DNA of 64,000 nucleotides from SHZI01 sp041396045 (GCA_041396045.1 JAWKZI010000001.1:62001-126000), one strand, 5' to 3'; positions 25,479 to 35,445 are shown, numbered from the stretch's first letter. A program made the numbers and translations. Notes: a model not told the origin generated them from the letters alone.

Positions 25479-25817
25479 ATGAAACTGATCACCGCGATCA
25501 TCAAGCCCTTCAAGCTGGACGATGTACGCCAGGCCGTCACCGACATGGGTGTACAGGGCATTACCGTCACCGAGGTCAAGGGCTACGGACGCCAGCGCGG
25601 ACACACCGAGCTCTACCGCGGCGCCGAGTATGTGGTCGATTTTCTGCCCAAGACCCGGGTGGAGCTGGCCGTCGACGACGACATCGTTGAACAGGTTGTT
25701 GAAGCAATTGTGAACTCGGCGCGCACCGGCAAGATCGGTGACGGGAAGATCTTCATCACCCACCTCGAAGAGATCGTTCGTATCCGCACCGGCGAGACGG
25801 GCAGCCACGCTGTCTAG
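25479..25817 (+). CDS. glnK: Nitrogen regulatory protein PII (GlnK)
   Basis: 112 residues, full length. The T-loop has Tyr51 (RGAEYVVDFLPK), the uridylylation site, and the B-loop (TGKIGDGKIF) for ATP/2-oxoglutarate binding is intact. It lies between the porin and amtB genes, 12 bases before amtB, the standard glnK-amtB pairing. It should bind AmtB to close the channel when ammonium rises. Confidence 0.95.
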   Translation: MKLITAIIKPFKLDDVRQAVTDMGVQGITVTEVKGYGRQRGHTELYRGAEYVVDFLPKTRVELAVDDDIVEQVVEAIVNSARTGKIGDGKIFITHLEEIVRIRTGETGSHAV

Positions 25818-25829
25818 GGAGAACCACAC

Positions 25830-27149
25830 GTGAATGTCCTGAAACGCGCGCTGACCATGGCCACATCGCTGGCATCGATGGTCTTTCTGTCCGGCGTGGC
25901 CATGGCCGGTGATGCCTCTGTGCCGGACAAGGGCGACACCGCCTGGATGATGACCTCGACCCTGCTCGTCATCATGATGGGCCTGCCCGGGCTGGCGCTG
26001 TTTTACGGCGGCATGGTCCGCTCGAAGAACGTGTTGTCGGTGCTGATGCAGGTCTTTGTGGTCTTCTCCCTGCTGACCGTACTGTGGGTCATCTACGGCT
26101 ACAGCCTGGCGTTCTCGGGCTCCGGCACCTTGATAGGCGGCTTCGACCACCTGTTCCTTGCCGGCATTACGCCGGACTCGATTGTTGAGACCTTCACTGC
26201 CGGCGTTGTTATCCCCGAATTTGTCTTCGTCGCCTTTCAGGGCACCTTCGCGGCCCTTACCGCCTGCCTGGTAGTTGGCGCCTTTGCCGAACGCATCAAG
26301 TTCTCCGCGGTACTGATTGCCATGACCATCTGGTTTACGTTGGCCTATCTGCCGATTGCCAGGATGGTGTGGTACAGCGAGGGCTTCATGTTCAGGCTCG
26401 GTGCTCTCGATTTTGCCGGCGGCACAGTCGTGCATATCAACGCGGGTATTGCCGGTCTGGTCGGTGCACTGATGGTGGGGCGAAGGCTGGGTTATGGCAG
26501 CACGGCCATGGCACCGCATAACCTGCCCCTGGTCATGGTGGGGGCATCGATGCTCTGGGTCGGCTGGTTCGGCTTTAACGTCGGCTCCAATCTGGAAGCC
26601 AATGGCTACGCGGGCCTGGTGTTCCTCAACACCTTCGTCGCAACGGCTGCCGCCGTTTGTACCTGGACCTTTGTCGAATGGGCCACCCGTCGTTCGCCAA
26701 CCATGCTGGGCGGCGCCTCCGGGGCAATCGCCGGGCTGGTCGCGATTACGCCGGCCTGCGGTGCTGTCGGCCCGATGGGCGCCATCGCCCTGGGCATGAT
26801 CGCAGCGCTGGTCTGCTTCTGGTCGGTAACCCGCCTAAAGCACATCTTCGGCTACGACGACTCACTCGACGTATTCGGCGTGCACTGCGTCGGCGGTATC
26901 GTTGGCGCCATCCTGGCCGGTGTCTTCGTTTCCGCGAATCTGGGCGGCATCGGGCTTGCCGAAGGCAGAACGATGTGGGTTCAGATCGGTGTACAGACCC
27001 TCGGGGTCGCCATAACGCTGGGCTGGTCGGCGATTGTGGCAACTGTTTCGTACAAGATTGCTGACCTCTGCGTCGGCCTGCGGGTGTCCGAGGACCACGA
27101 GCGCCAGGGCCTGGATACGGCCTCACACGGCGAAAGTGCCTATACGTAG
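25830..27149 (+). CDS. amtB: Ammonium transporter AmtB
   Basis: 439 residues with an N-terminal signal sequence (cleaved after AMA) and eleven predicted helices. Amt signatures are visible: DTAWMMTSTLLVIMMGLPGL, GGTVVHINAGIAGLVGAL with its conserved His, and DVFGVHCVGGIVGAILAG with the second pore His. It imports ammonium at the inner membrane and is gated by GlnK. Third gene of the operon. Confidence 0.96.
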   Translation: MNVLKRALTMATSLASMVFLSGVAMAGDASVPDKGDTAWMMTSTLLVIMMGLPGLALFYGGMVRSKNVLSVLMQVFVVFSLLTVLWVIYGYSLAFSGSGTLIGGFDHLFLAGITPDSIVETFTAGVVIPEFVFVAFQGTFAALTACLVVGAFAERIKFSAVLIAMTIWFTLAYLPIARMVWYSEGFMFRLGALDFAGGTVVHINAGIAGLVGALMVGRRLGYGSTAMAPHNLPLVMVGASMLWVGWFGFNVGSNLEANGYAGLVFLNTFVATAAAVCTWTFVEWATRRSPTMLGGASGAIAGLVAITPACGAVGPMGAIALGMIAALVCFWSVTRLKHIFGYDDSLDVFGVHCVGGIVGAILAGVFVSANLGGIGLAEGRTMWVQIGVQTLGVAITLGWSAIVATVSYKIADLCVGLRVSEDHERQGLDTASHGESAYT

Positions 27150-27291
27150 ATCTACTATCTGCGGCGATTCAGCCGGTCGGCCATTGATCGACCGTGAACC
27201 CCGTCTGATTTTCATGCGGCCCGAGGTGGCATAATTCGCGGCAACAGGGGTTTGAATTGCCCCGCGCCCCGTATTCACTGAGGTGGTTGTG

Positions 27292-27774
27292 ATGACGCGC
27301 CTTTCTGTGGCTTCCGCCTTGTTGTTTCTGGGTCTGGCTGTGCCAGGCGCCGTTGCACTGGCTCAACAGGCATCGGTATACAAGTGGGTGGACAGCCAGG
27401 GCACGCCACATTACAGCGACCAACCCCCGCTCAACGCCAATGCCGAGGAAATGGGGGTGCATTACCGCCGGACCGACCGGGGCGCGGTTCAGTCGCAACA
27501 GAAGGCCAGAGCAGACCTCGCACAAGCCGGTGAGACCCGTGAAGGTCTGGAATCCGATGCTGCTGCGGCCGCCGAGGCCGACCGACAGAAAGTACTGGCC
27601 GAACGCCAGGGCAACTGCAAGGCCGCCCGGGATCGTGTGTCACAGTACAACAATGCCCTGCGGCTCTATCGCCCGGGTCCGAACGGCGAGCGCGTCTATC
27701 TGACGAACGAGGAACTCGATGTCGAGCGTGCCGATGCCAACCGGGCCGTCGAACAGTGGTGCACCGACCAATAG
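27292..27774 (+). CDS. DUF4124 domain-containing secreted protein
   Basis: 160 residues from ATG 27292, with GAGGTGG just upstream. A signal peptide is followed by the DUF4124 motif (VYKWVDSQGTPHYSDQPP), a coiled-coil Ala-rich stretch and two Cys in the C-terminal part. DUF4124 is a common periplasmic domain of unknown function in gammaproteobacteria. Its 3' end overlaps the possible start of the next gene. Confidence 0.85.
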   Translation: MTRLSVASALLFLGLAVPGAVALAQQASVYKWVDSQGTPHYSDQPPLNANAEEMGVHYRRTDRGAVQSQQKARADLAQAGETREGLESDAAAAAEADRQKVLAERQGNCKAARDRVSQYNNALRLYRPGPNGERVYLTNEELDVERADANRAVEQWCTDQ

Positions 27775-28833
27775 CGGCACCGCCGACCGTTTCGCCCTTC
27801 CGGATCTCTGCTCGCCGCTCGCTGTCTTCGGCGTCGTTCTCGCCTCGCAGCTCCTCGCCCTGCTGCTAACGCTGGCAGGCCAGCCTGAATGGTTGGCTTT
27901 CTATTACCACCTGGCACAAACCGCACTGCTGCTGCTGTGGACCGGGCTGCTAAGCGCCGCGGTCCTGTGCCGGCTGCGCCACTGGCTGACCCGGTTCGCG
28001 GTGCCCGAAGGTAGCGTACTGACCTATCTGGTGGTCGTCGGCTGCGTCATTGCCGTCTCTGAAACGGCCTACTGGCTGGGCCAATATCTGGGCGCAGGCC
28101 CCGACAGCGGGGGTGGCTGGTTCCCGACCAGCCACTGGTTTTTTCTGACCCGGAATATCGCCGTCGCAACCCTCGTGATGGCACCCCTGTTGCGGTACTT
28201 CTACGTGTCGCAACAGTGGCAGCGCAATGTAAGGCGCGACGCGGAAACGCGTCTTAACGCACTTCAGGCGAGAATCCGGCCCCACTTTCTGTTCAACAGC
28301 ATGAATACCATCGCCTCCCTGACGCGATCCAATCCGGCGGCGGCAGAACTGGCCGTCGAGGATCTTGCCGACCTGTTTCGGGCTTCCCTGCGGGACGGAC
28401 GGCAACTCATCCCGCTTGCCGACGAAATAGACATCGCACGGGTCTACGAGCGCATGGAACAGCACCGTCTGGGCCGGCGTCTCAAAGTGGAGTGGCAACT
28501 GGAGTCGCTGCCAGGCACCGCCGAAATTCCGGGTTTGACGATTCAGCCACTCCTGGAGAACGCGATCTACCACGGCATCGAGCCGGCACCGAACCCGGGC
28601 GTCATCACCGTGCACGGGACATTCGACGGCAAACTGATTCGTGTAGCGGTCAGCAACCCGCGGCTGCCGGGCGGCGCGCCAGCACGGGGCGGACATGGGC
28701 TGGCGCTGGACAATATCCGCGAACGGCTGGAACTGGCCTTCGGCAGGAGGGGCAGGCTGAGATCGATGCCGCGCCGGACCGCTACACTGTCACCATGCAG
28801 TTCCCGACCAGTGGCATGCGACGTTACGCATGA
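27719..28833 (+). CDS. algZ: LytS/AlgZ-type sensor histidine kinase (C-terminal frameshift)
   Basis: About 370 residues. Four predicted helices (residues about 30-165) precede a His_kinase domain with the phospho-accepting His in IRPHFLFNSMNTI, and an N-box PLLENAIYHG. The glycine-rich ATP lid GGHGLALDNIRERLELAFG is followed by an indel near 28745-28760. After it the family sequence continues in another frame (DAAPDRYTVTMQFPTSGMRR) and stops at 28833, overlapping the start of the response regulator as ATGA. The start could be ATG 27719 or 27734. It should phosphorylate the adjacent LytTR regulator. Confidence 0.85.
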
Positions 28834-29571
28834 GTACCGAACCCGCCAGCGTCCTGATCGTTGACGACGAGCCACCGGCGCGCAGCCGGCTGCGCCAGCT
28901 GGTTGGCGATCTGGACGGATTTGTGGTCGTGGGCGAGGCGGGGCACGGCGAAGAAGCACTGCAACTTTGCGACTCCCTGCGGCCCGATGTGGTACTGCTG
29001 GATATCCGCCATGCCGGGTATCGACGGGTTGCAGGTCGCCAGTCAGCTCGCCGGCTGGGAACAACGGCCAGCCGTGATCTTCACGACGGCCTATGACGAA
29101 TATACCATCCAGGCCTTCGAAGCCCAGGCCGTTGGTTACCTGCTGAAGCCGGTACGCCGGGAACGCCTGCTGAACACGCTGGATCATGCCGCTCGCGTGG
29201 GCAGGGCACGGCTACTCAAGCTTCCCGGTACTGCGCCGCGCCAGCACATCTGCGTACAGCGCCCGCGTGGCCTGCAGATGATCCCGGTGGACGATATTCT
29301 CTGCTTCCAGGCCGATCAGAAGTATGTCACCGCCCACTACGTGGGCGGCGAAGCGCTGCTCAACGAACCACTCAAGGATCTGGAGACCGAATTCGGCGAC
29401 CGTTTCCTGCGTATTCATCGCAATGCGCTGGTGGCAGTGGCCTGGCTGGATACCCTGGACCGCGACGACTCTGGCGCCTGGGAAGTCCGGCTCAAGGCAG
29501 AATTCCGGCCATTACCCGTCAGCCGACGGCACGTCGGTGATGTGAAGCGCCGGCTACGCACCGGCGTCTGA
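28830..29571 (+). pseudogene. algR: LytTR response regulator, AlgR-like (one frameshift)
   Basis: A receiver domain (VLIVDDEPPARSRLRQLVGD; phospho-Asp in VVLLDIR) and a C-terminal LytTR DNA-binding domain (HICVQRPRGLQMIPVDDILC, then FLRIHRNALV). One extra C near 29010 breaks the frame between LLDIR and MPGIDGLQV. With that base removed the protein is about 246 residues, the normal length. It starts within the stop of the kinase gene. In Pseudomonas-type genomes AlgR regulates exopolysaccharide and surface functions; the target here is unknown. Confidence 0.85.
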
Positions 29572-29628
29572 AGCAACTTCTGCCGGCAAACCGGTACCAC
29601 CCGGGCTTTTCACTGGCAAAATGGTCCC

Positions 29629-30674
29629 ATGGCCAGTTCCCGCTTTTCCATTTTCACCGCCCTGCTTGCCCTGGGTATCTCTGCAGCCGCAACCGGCTAC
29701 GTCTGGTACGAACTGCATTCCGGGATCGGACAGAACCTGAGCAAGCTGCGCGACGACGCCGGCGTGCGGCTCGAGCTGGCTGCACTGCGCGCGCGGGTCG
29801 ACGAAATCTCGAACGGCCGGCGGTCACTGGACGCCGAGATGGACCAGTTGCGCGACCGGGTTGCGAATGAAACCGAAGCCCTGGGTGACCTGCCGGAACG
29901 ACTCACCAAACTGGAACAGAACCTCGACCGCTTTGTCGGTGTCGGCGACAAGGTGCGATCGGCGTGGCTGTTGTCCGAAGCAGAGCACTACATGCGCATT
30001 GCCAATGCCCAACTTGGCCTTGCTGGCGACGTTGATGTGGCGCAGACGGCCCTGGGCCTGGCCGACGATTCGCTGCGGGAGCTGAACGAACCGCGACTGA
30101 TGCCGGTCCGGAAGTTGCTGGCCGGCGAGATCAACGCCTTGAAGGCGGTCCCGCGGCCTGACACCGAAGGCATTGTGCTCAGTCTCGGCAGTCTGGCCGA
30201 TAGCCTGGAAAACCTGCCCCTGAAGAGTTCGGTACGCGAATCCTTCAAAGGAGAGCCCGAGAAGCCACCGGCACCGCTGACCGGCATGGCGCGTGCATGG
30301 GTGGCGGCGCGCGCCGCCCTGACGAGCCTGGTCAGCATCCGGCGTGTTGATGACCCGGTGTCGCCACTGCTGCCGGAAGCAGAGCAGACCATACTGGTGC
30401 GCAGTCTTGGCCTGGAGCTGCAACTGGCCCAGCTGGCAATCATGCGTGGTGATGCGGGAATGTACCGTCGTTCGGTAGACGCCGCGGCCGCGCGGTTGCG
30501 GGAAAACTTCGATGTCGCCTCGCCCGACGTACAGTCCGCGCTTGAAACCCTGGCAACGCTATCCGCGGCCAACCTGCCCGAACGGCTGCCGGACATTTCC
30601 GGCTCGCTGGCGCGCAGGTCCGTATTGTCGAAGCGGGCGAGCGAACCGAAATCAAGCAGCAGAGCCGCCGGTGA
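29629..30674 (+). CDS. hemX: HemX-like membrane protein (uroporphyrinogen-III methylase-like)
   Basis: About 345 residues. One N-terminal membrane helix is followed by a coiled-coil region (residues about 35-100) and the HemX domain (LLSEAEHYMRIANAQLGLAG). The last convincing part is in the frame beginning 29629. Near 30615 the end seems to shift frame to RIVEAGERTEIKQQSRR, whose TGA overlaps the hemY GTG. Uncorrected, the frame reads on to 31056 as low-complexity sequence. Its role beside HemY in tetrapyrrole metabolism is not settled. The usual hemC and hemD upstream are absent. Confidence 0.8.
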
Positions 30675-31984
30675 AAGTCGGTCTGATCATAGTCGTCGCC
30701 CTGGTCATCGGGGCCTTGGCAGCCCATCTGGTGCTGGCCGACAACGGCTACGTACTGATCAACTACCGCGGCTATGTGGTCGAGACCTCGGTGCCCATCC
30801 TGGTGCTGGCACTGGTACTGGCCTACATCGGCATCCGGCTGGTGGTGCATATCTGGCGTGCGCCCCGCCGCCTGGGCGAGGCCTGGGCACGGGCGCGTAT
30901 CAACTACGCCGGCAGGCAAGCCACCAAAGGCTATATTGCGCTGGCCGAAGGGCGGCTGGCCCGCGGCGAACGGCTATTGACCCGGGGCGCCCGCCGCTCC
31001 GAAACACCATTGCTGAACTATCTGGCGGCAGCGCGGGCAGCGCAGATGCAGGGTGATCGCGCGCGCCGCGACAACTGGCTGGCAATGGCCTGCGAACAGG
31101 AGCCCGCCGCACGGGATGCCGTGCTGCTCACACAGGCAGAATTGCAACTGGAGGACGGCCAGTGGCCGGAGGCGCTGGTCAGTCTGAATCGGGTGCGGGA
31201 ACGGCATCCGACACATCCGCAGGCACTCAAGCTGCTTGGCGATCTGCACTTCCGGCGCAAAGCGTGGCAGCCGCTGGCCGAATTGCTGCCGTTGATCCGG
31301 CGGCGGGCCAATGTGCCGGGCGAGATGCTCGACCTCTGGAGTATCGACACCTACAGCAACATCATGCAGGTCGTGCGTCTGGATCGCGTTGCGCTCGACA
31401 AGGTCTGGGATGATGTGCCCCGGCATCTGCGCCGTAATCCGCGCCTGGTGCTGACCCGGGCACAGGCACTGGTAGCCTGCGGCACCATTGAAGACGCTGA
31501 AGCCGAAATCCGGCGTACCTTGAATGAGGATTGGACCGAAGCACTGATCAGGATCTATGGCGAACTGCCAACCGCCGATCCCGCGGCCCACCTGAAACGC
31601 ATAGAGGCCTGGCTACGCGAGCGCCCCAATGATCCCGAACTGCTGCTGGCCGCCGGTCGCGCCAGCATCCGGCACCAGCTATGGGGCAAGGCGCGTAGCT
31701 ACCTGGAGGCCAGTCTTGCCATCCGCCCGGTGCCTGAGACTTACCGGGTGCTCGGCCAACTCATGGCCCGCGTCGGTGAGTCGCAATCGGCATCCAGGGC
31801 CTACGAACGCGGCCTCGCCATGAGCACAGATGCCAGTTCCTCCACCACAGGCGCGCTGCCTGCAATAGCCGCTTCAGCCGCGAGCCCGAACCCCCCGAAA
31901 TCTGCTGCCAGCACCAGCCTGACCACAGGAGCGCCCGCCGTGGGAGCGCTGCCAGGCGTGAACAGCCCTGATCAACACTCCTAG
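30671..31984 (+). CDS. hemY: HemY family heme-biosynthesis-associated protein
   Basis: About 437 residues from GTG 30671. Two N-terminal membrane helices (LIIVVALVIGALAAHLVL, then VPILVLALVLAYIGIRLVV) precede a TPR-like helical domain, as in proteobacterial HemY. The C-terminal 50 residues are Ser/Ala/Pro-rich and look disordered. The family is linked to late heme synthesis but its reaction is unknown; it is not protoporphyrinogen oxidase HemY of Gram-positives. Coupled to hemX. Confidence 0.9.
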   Translation: MKVGLIIVVALVIGALAAHLVLADNGYVLINYRGYVVETSVPILVLALVLAYIGIRLVVHIWRAPRRLGEAWARARINYAGRQATKGYIALAEGRLARGERLLTRGARRSETPLLNYLAAARAAQMQGDRARRDNWLAMACEQEPAARDAVLLTQAELQLEDGQWPEALVSLNRVRERHPTHPQALKLLGDLHFRRKAWQPLAELLPLIRRRANVPGEMLDLWSIDTYSNIMQVVRLDRVALDKVWDDVPRHLRRNPRLVLTRAQALVACGTIEDAEAEIRRTLNEDWTEALIRIYGELPTADPAAHLKRIEAWLRERPNDPELLLAAGRASIRHQLWGKARSYLEASLAIRPVPETYRVLGQLMARVGESQSASRAYERGLAMSTDASSSTTGALPAIAASAASPNPPKSAASTSLTTGAPAVGALPGVNSPDQHS

Positions 31985-31990
31985 ACGCGA

Positions 31991-32629
31991 CTACGGCTGG
32001 CTGCGTTTGCTGTTCAGCCAGCTGACGAGCGGCTTCCACTGCTCCCAGTCCGGCCAGGCCAGGTACTCGGGCAGTTCGTGAATGCCCAGCCCGCGGGTGT
32101 AGGCCCGCACATAGTTCTGGGCTTCGCGTAGCCGGGTGACGTAGGGCATCCGCAATGCCGTCAGGTATTCATCCAGTTCCTGGGAAATCAGCGTGTAATC
32201 CCGGACCCGGTTGCCAACCACGGCGAGTTTCACTTCCTTGCGCTCAACCTTGCCGACCTCGCGCAACTCGTTGATAAACTTGCTTGAGGCGCTAATGTCG
32301 ATGGTCGAGGGCAGTACCGGGACTACGACCGTTTCTGCGTGGCGGATCAGCGCAGTGAGATCGGCGCCGTGGCAGCCTGCCGGTGCATCGATGATCACCA
32401 CATCAGTGTTGCGCGGGACCGACCGGAAGCCGTTCTCGAAGCCGGCAACGCCGGTGACCTTTGGTCGATTCTCCGGTCGGCGATCCACCCACTCCAAGCT
32501 GGATGCCTGCCGATCATAGTCAACCAGCGTGACGTTCTCGTCACGGCCGGCGTAATAGGCCGCCAGGCTGGTCGCAATGGTGCTCTTTCCACTGCCACCC
32601 TTCGAATTCAGGACCATGATTTGACGCAT
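31991..32629 (-). CDS. ParA/MinD-family ATPase, orphan
   Basis: 212 residues. The deviant Walker A motif (NSKGGSGKSTIATSLA) and VVIIDAPAG as Walker B are clear. It is smaller than chromosomal ParA and has no N-terminal HTH. No ParB-like gene is nearby, and its neighbours are hemY (convergent, six bases) and dapF (divergent). Such orphan ParA-like proteins position diverse cargo (plasmids, chemoreceptors, carboxysomes) or act unpartnered. Function here unknown. Confidence 0.85.
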   Translation of the reverse strand: MRQIMVLNSKGGSGKSTIATSLAAYYAGRDENVTLVDYDRQASSLEWVDRRPENRPKVTGVAGFENGFRSVPRNTDVVIIDAPAGCHGADLTALIRHAETVVVPVLPSTIDISASSKFINELREVGKVERKEVKLAVVGNRVRDYTLISQELDEYLTALRMPYVTRLREAQNYVRAYTRGLGIHELPEYLAWPDWEQWKPLVSWLNSKRSQP

Positions 32630-32777
32630 GAATCGGCTTCCCTTGTTTTTATTGGGATATCGTGGACGCCGTAACGCGGCGTGCGGCTAACCTTAGCGGT
32701 CGATTTAACAAAAGTCCACGCAGAATCAAGGCCGCTATAATTTCCGACCGCATTCGCCGGAGACAGGCGGCGACGCC

Positions 32778-33596
32778 ATGAAAATTCCATTCACAAAGAT
32801 GCACGGACTCGGCAATGACTTCATGCTGGTCCGGGCCGATTCCCTGCCGGTACCTTCACCGACCCGGATTGCACGGCTTGCCGACCGGCGGCACGGCGTC
32901 GGTTTTGACCAGTTGCTGTGGCTGGAACCAGCACGACATCCGGACGACGCCGTCTACTACCGCATCTTCAACGCTGACGGCAGTGAGGCTGAACAATGTG
33001 GCAATGGTGCCCGTTGCATCGCGCGTCTGGTGGCGGAGCCCGGTCAGGACGAAGTCCGGCTCGGGCACAGCACCGGTTCAGTGCTTGCTCGTTTACATCC
33101 TGACGGCAGCGTGAGCGTCCGGATGGCGGTGCCGGAGTTTCAGCCCGACCGCGTGCCCTTTGTTGCAGGCGCAGCCGCTCTGCGTTACGGCGTGACCGTG
33201 GCTGAGCAAACGATCGAGCTTGGCGTCGTGTCGATGGGCAATCCGCATGCCGTCATGCGTGTTGCCGACACAGACAAGGCGCCCGTACAACAACTGGGAC
33301 CACTGCTCGAGCGCCATGAGCGATTTCCCAATCGTGCTAACATCGGGTTCATGCAAGTCGTGGCGCCAAACCACATCCGTTTACGGGTTTTCGAGCGCGG
33401 CGCAGGAGAAACGACAGCCTGTGGCACCGGCGCCTGTGCGGCAGTTGTTATCGGCCAGTCCTGGGGTCTGCTTGAAAACCGCGTCAGCGTAGATTTACCG
33501 GGCGGCACATTACAGATTCAATGGGACGGGCCGGATCACCCGGTGTGGATGACCGGCGAAGCAGTCACGGCATTCGAGGGTTCAGTTCAACTATGA
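32778..33596 (+). CDS. dapF: Diaminopimelate epimerase DapF
   Basis: 272 residues, normal length. Both catalytic Cys are present (NADGSEAEQCGNGARC and TTACGTGACAA). It interconverts LL- and meso-diaminopimelate for lysine and peptidoglycan synthesis in the cytoplasm. The stop overlaps the start of the DUF484 gene, and xerC follows, the gammaproteobacterial dapF-DUF484-xerC order. Confidence 0.97.
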   Translation: MKIPFTKMHGLGNDFMLVRADSLPVPSPTRIARLADRRHGVGFDQLLWLEPARHPDDAVYYRIFNADGSEAEQCGNGARCIARLVAEPGQDEVRLGHSTGSVLARLHPDGSVSVRMAVPEFQPDRVPFVAGAAALRYGVTVAEQTIELGVVSMGNPHAVMRVADTDKAPVQQLGPLLERHERFPNRANIGFMQVVAPNHIRLRVFERGAGETTACGTGACAAVVIGQSWGLLENRVSVDLPGGTLQIQWDGPDHPVWMTGEAVTAFEGSVQL

Positions 33597-34369
33597 GTAC
33601 GCTGAAGCAGCAGCACGACACTGATGCCGAATCGACCGAGGCCGGCATCGCCAGTTACCTGCAGGCCAATCCCGGGTTTTTCGAACGCCACGGTCGCCTG
33701 CTGAGCACCTTGCGCCTGCCACACGATGCAGGCGGGCCGGCGGTGTCACTGGTGGAACGACAGGTTCTGGTGCTGCGCCAGAAAAACCTGAAACTCGAAC
33801 GAAAACTCAAGGATCTCCTTGATGTGGCCCGCAGCAACGATGCGTTGGCTTCACGTATTCATACGCTGGCCACCTTGTTGCTGGCCGCACCCGATCAGGC
33901 TGCGGTGGTGCGCGTGCTGGAGGAACAACTGCGAGTGTCCTTCAATGCGGATCAATCGGTACTTGTGGTTTTCGACAAGGCCAGCGGGCCAGACGTGAAC
34001 GGCCGATTTCTGCGGGTCATCGACCGGGAAGATCCTGCTATAGGATCCTTTGGAACCTTCCTGAAGGCCAGTGCCCCACGTTGCGGACAAATTCGCGATG
34101 CGCAGCGTGATTATCTGTTCGGCGCCGGCAATGTCGAGATCGGCTCCGTGGCCCTGGTGCCGCTGGGACACCGGTCGGAAATCGGGTTTCTGGCCATCGG
34201 CAGCCGGGATTCCGATCATTTTCATCCCGGCATGAGCATTGATTTTCTCGCCCGCCTCGGCGAACTGGTGGGCTGCGCCCTGCGTACCCGGAATCTGCCG
34301 AAACCGGCTCTAGCCGGGCCCACTGACCGGCAACCCGATCAGGCGGGAACCGACCTGTCGCGACCTTAG
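33593..34369 (+). CDS. DUF484 family protein
   Basis: 258 residues from the ATG overlapping the dapF stop (ATGA). It has the DUF484 opening (YLQANPGFFERHGRLLSTLR), a short coiled coil (RQKNLKLERKLKDLLDVARS), then a GAF-like domain. Widely conserved between dapF and xerC; function unknown. Confidence 0.93.
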   Translation: MSTLKQQHDTDAESTEAGIASYLQANPGFFERHGRLLSTLRLPHDAGGPAVSLVERQVLVLRQKNLKLERKLKDLLDVARSNDALASRIHTLATLLLAAPDQAAVVRVLEEQLRVSFNADQSVLVVFDKASGPDVNGRFLRVIDREDPAIGSFGTFLKASAPRCGQIRDAQRDYLFGAGNVEIGSVALVPLGHRSEIGFLAIGSRDSDHFHPGMSIDFLARLGELVGCALRTRNLPKPALAGPTDRQPDQAGTDLSRP

Positions 34370-34387
34370 GACCACAGGCCACCGCGA

Positions 34388-35302
34388 ATGGATGCGCGGC
34401 AGTGGCAGCTGGTTGAACGCTTTCTGGAACACCTGCGGCTTGAGCGCCGGCTCTCGGAACATACCGCCAAAAGTTACCGCCGCGATCTGGTCTGCCTCGC
34501 CGGGTTCTGCGACGAACACGCCATAGACGCGTTCACTGCCCTGCGCCCCCACGACTTGAGGCGCTTTGCTGCCGTCAGTCATGCCGGTGGCCTGTCCCCC
34601 CGCAGCATTCAACGCCGCCTGTCCGGCGCCCGCAGCTTCATGAACTTTCTGATTCGCGAGGGCCAGCTCAAACACAACCCCGGGGCAGACATTTCCGCAC
34701 CGCAGGTACCGCGCAAACTGCCCGACACACTCGACGTCGACCAGATGGCACAGTTGCTCAGGATCGAGGGTCAGGAGCTGGAAACTGTGCGCGATCGCGC
34801 CATGCTGGAGCTGTTCTATTCATCCGGTTTGCGGCTCGCCGAACTCGTTGGCCTGGACCTCGGCGCCGTCGATCTGGCCGACGGCACCGTGCGCGTGACC
34901 GGCAAGGGCAGCAAGACCCGCATTGTGCCCGTCGGACGCCAGGCGCGACATCAGATCCGCGACTGGCTGAAGGTACGCGTGCAACTGGCCCGCAACGACG
35001 AGCAGGCCCTGTTCGTAGGCCCGCGCGGTCGGCGCATCAGCCCGCGCACCGTGCAGATGCGCGTGCGGCACTGGGCCCAGCGGGCCGGTGTGCCCCAACG
35101 TGTATATCCACATCTGTTCAGACACAGCTTCGCCACCCACCTCCTCGAATCCAGCGGCGACCTCCGCAGCGTTCAGGAGATGCTCGGCCATGCAGACATC
35201 AGCACGACCCAGATCTACACGCACCTGAACTTCCAGCACCTCGCGCAGGTGTACGACAAGGCGCATCCGCGAGCGCGCCTGAAGAAATCCAAAGACCCGT
35301 AG
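34388..35302 (+). CDS. xerC: Tyrosine recombinase XerC
   Basis: 304 residues. SAM-like core-binding domain then catalytic domain with Arg in SSGLRLAELVGL, Lys in GKGSKTR, HLFRHSFATHLL, EMLGHADIS and Tyr in QIYTHL. It resolves chromosome dimers at dif with XerD. Differs clearly from the element integrase at 1259. Third gene of the dapF operon, 18 bases after DUF484. Confidence 0.96.
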   Translation: MDARQWQLVERFLEHLRLERRLSEHTAKSYRRDLVCLAGFCDEHAIDAFTALRPHDLRRFAAVSHAGGLSPRSIQRRLSGARSFMNFLIREGQLKHNPGADISAPQVPRKLPDTLDVDQMAQLLRIEGQELETVRDRAMLELFYSSGLRLAELVGLDLGAVDLADGTVRVTGKGSKTRIVPVGRQARHQIRDWLKVRVQLARNDEQALFVGPRGRRISPRTVQMRVRHWAQRAGVPQRVYPHLFRHSFATHLLESSGDLRSVQEMLGHADISTTQIYTHLNFQHLAQVYDKAHPRARLKKSKDP

Positions 35303-35405
35303 GCCCCGCTTCGGCCTCGGTCCGGAATGCACTCCGTCGCCCGCATGACATCGGTATAGATGGGAACTCGTTCACCTCCGCCGCAAGCGGCAGCGTGGCG
35401 GGTGT

Positions 35406-35445
35406 CCTTCCGCCGAAAAAGGCGTGCCGCACGCCAGGCGGAAGG
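35406..35445. repeat. Nested inverted repeat (REP-like hairpin)
   Basis: Outer arms CCTTCCGCC and GGCGGAAGG (9 bp, perfect) enclose an inner hairpin GGCGTG-CCG-CACGCC (6 bp, perfect). It lies in the 260-base gap between xerC and the Cys-repeat protein, where I see no gene. It has no T-tract, so it looks more like a REP-type or processing hairpin than an intrinsic terminator. Confidence 0.5.

Noticed and set aside
25344..26519. 390-codon frame antisense to glnK and amtB
   Set aside because: It is the mirror of two well-conserved genes, rich in His/Gln/Gly from reversed codons.
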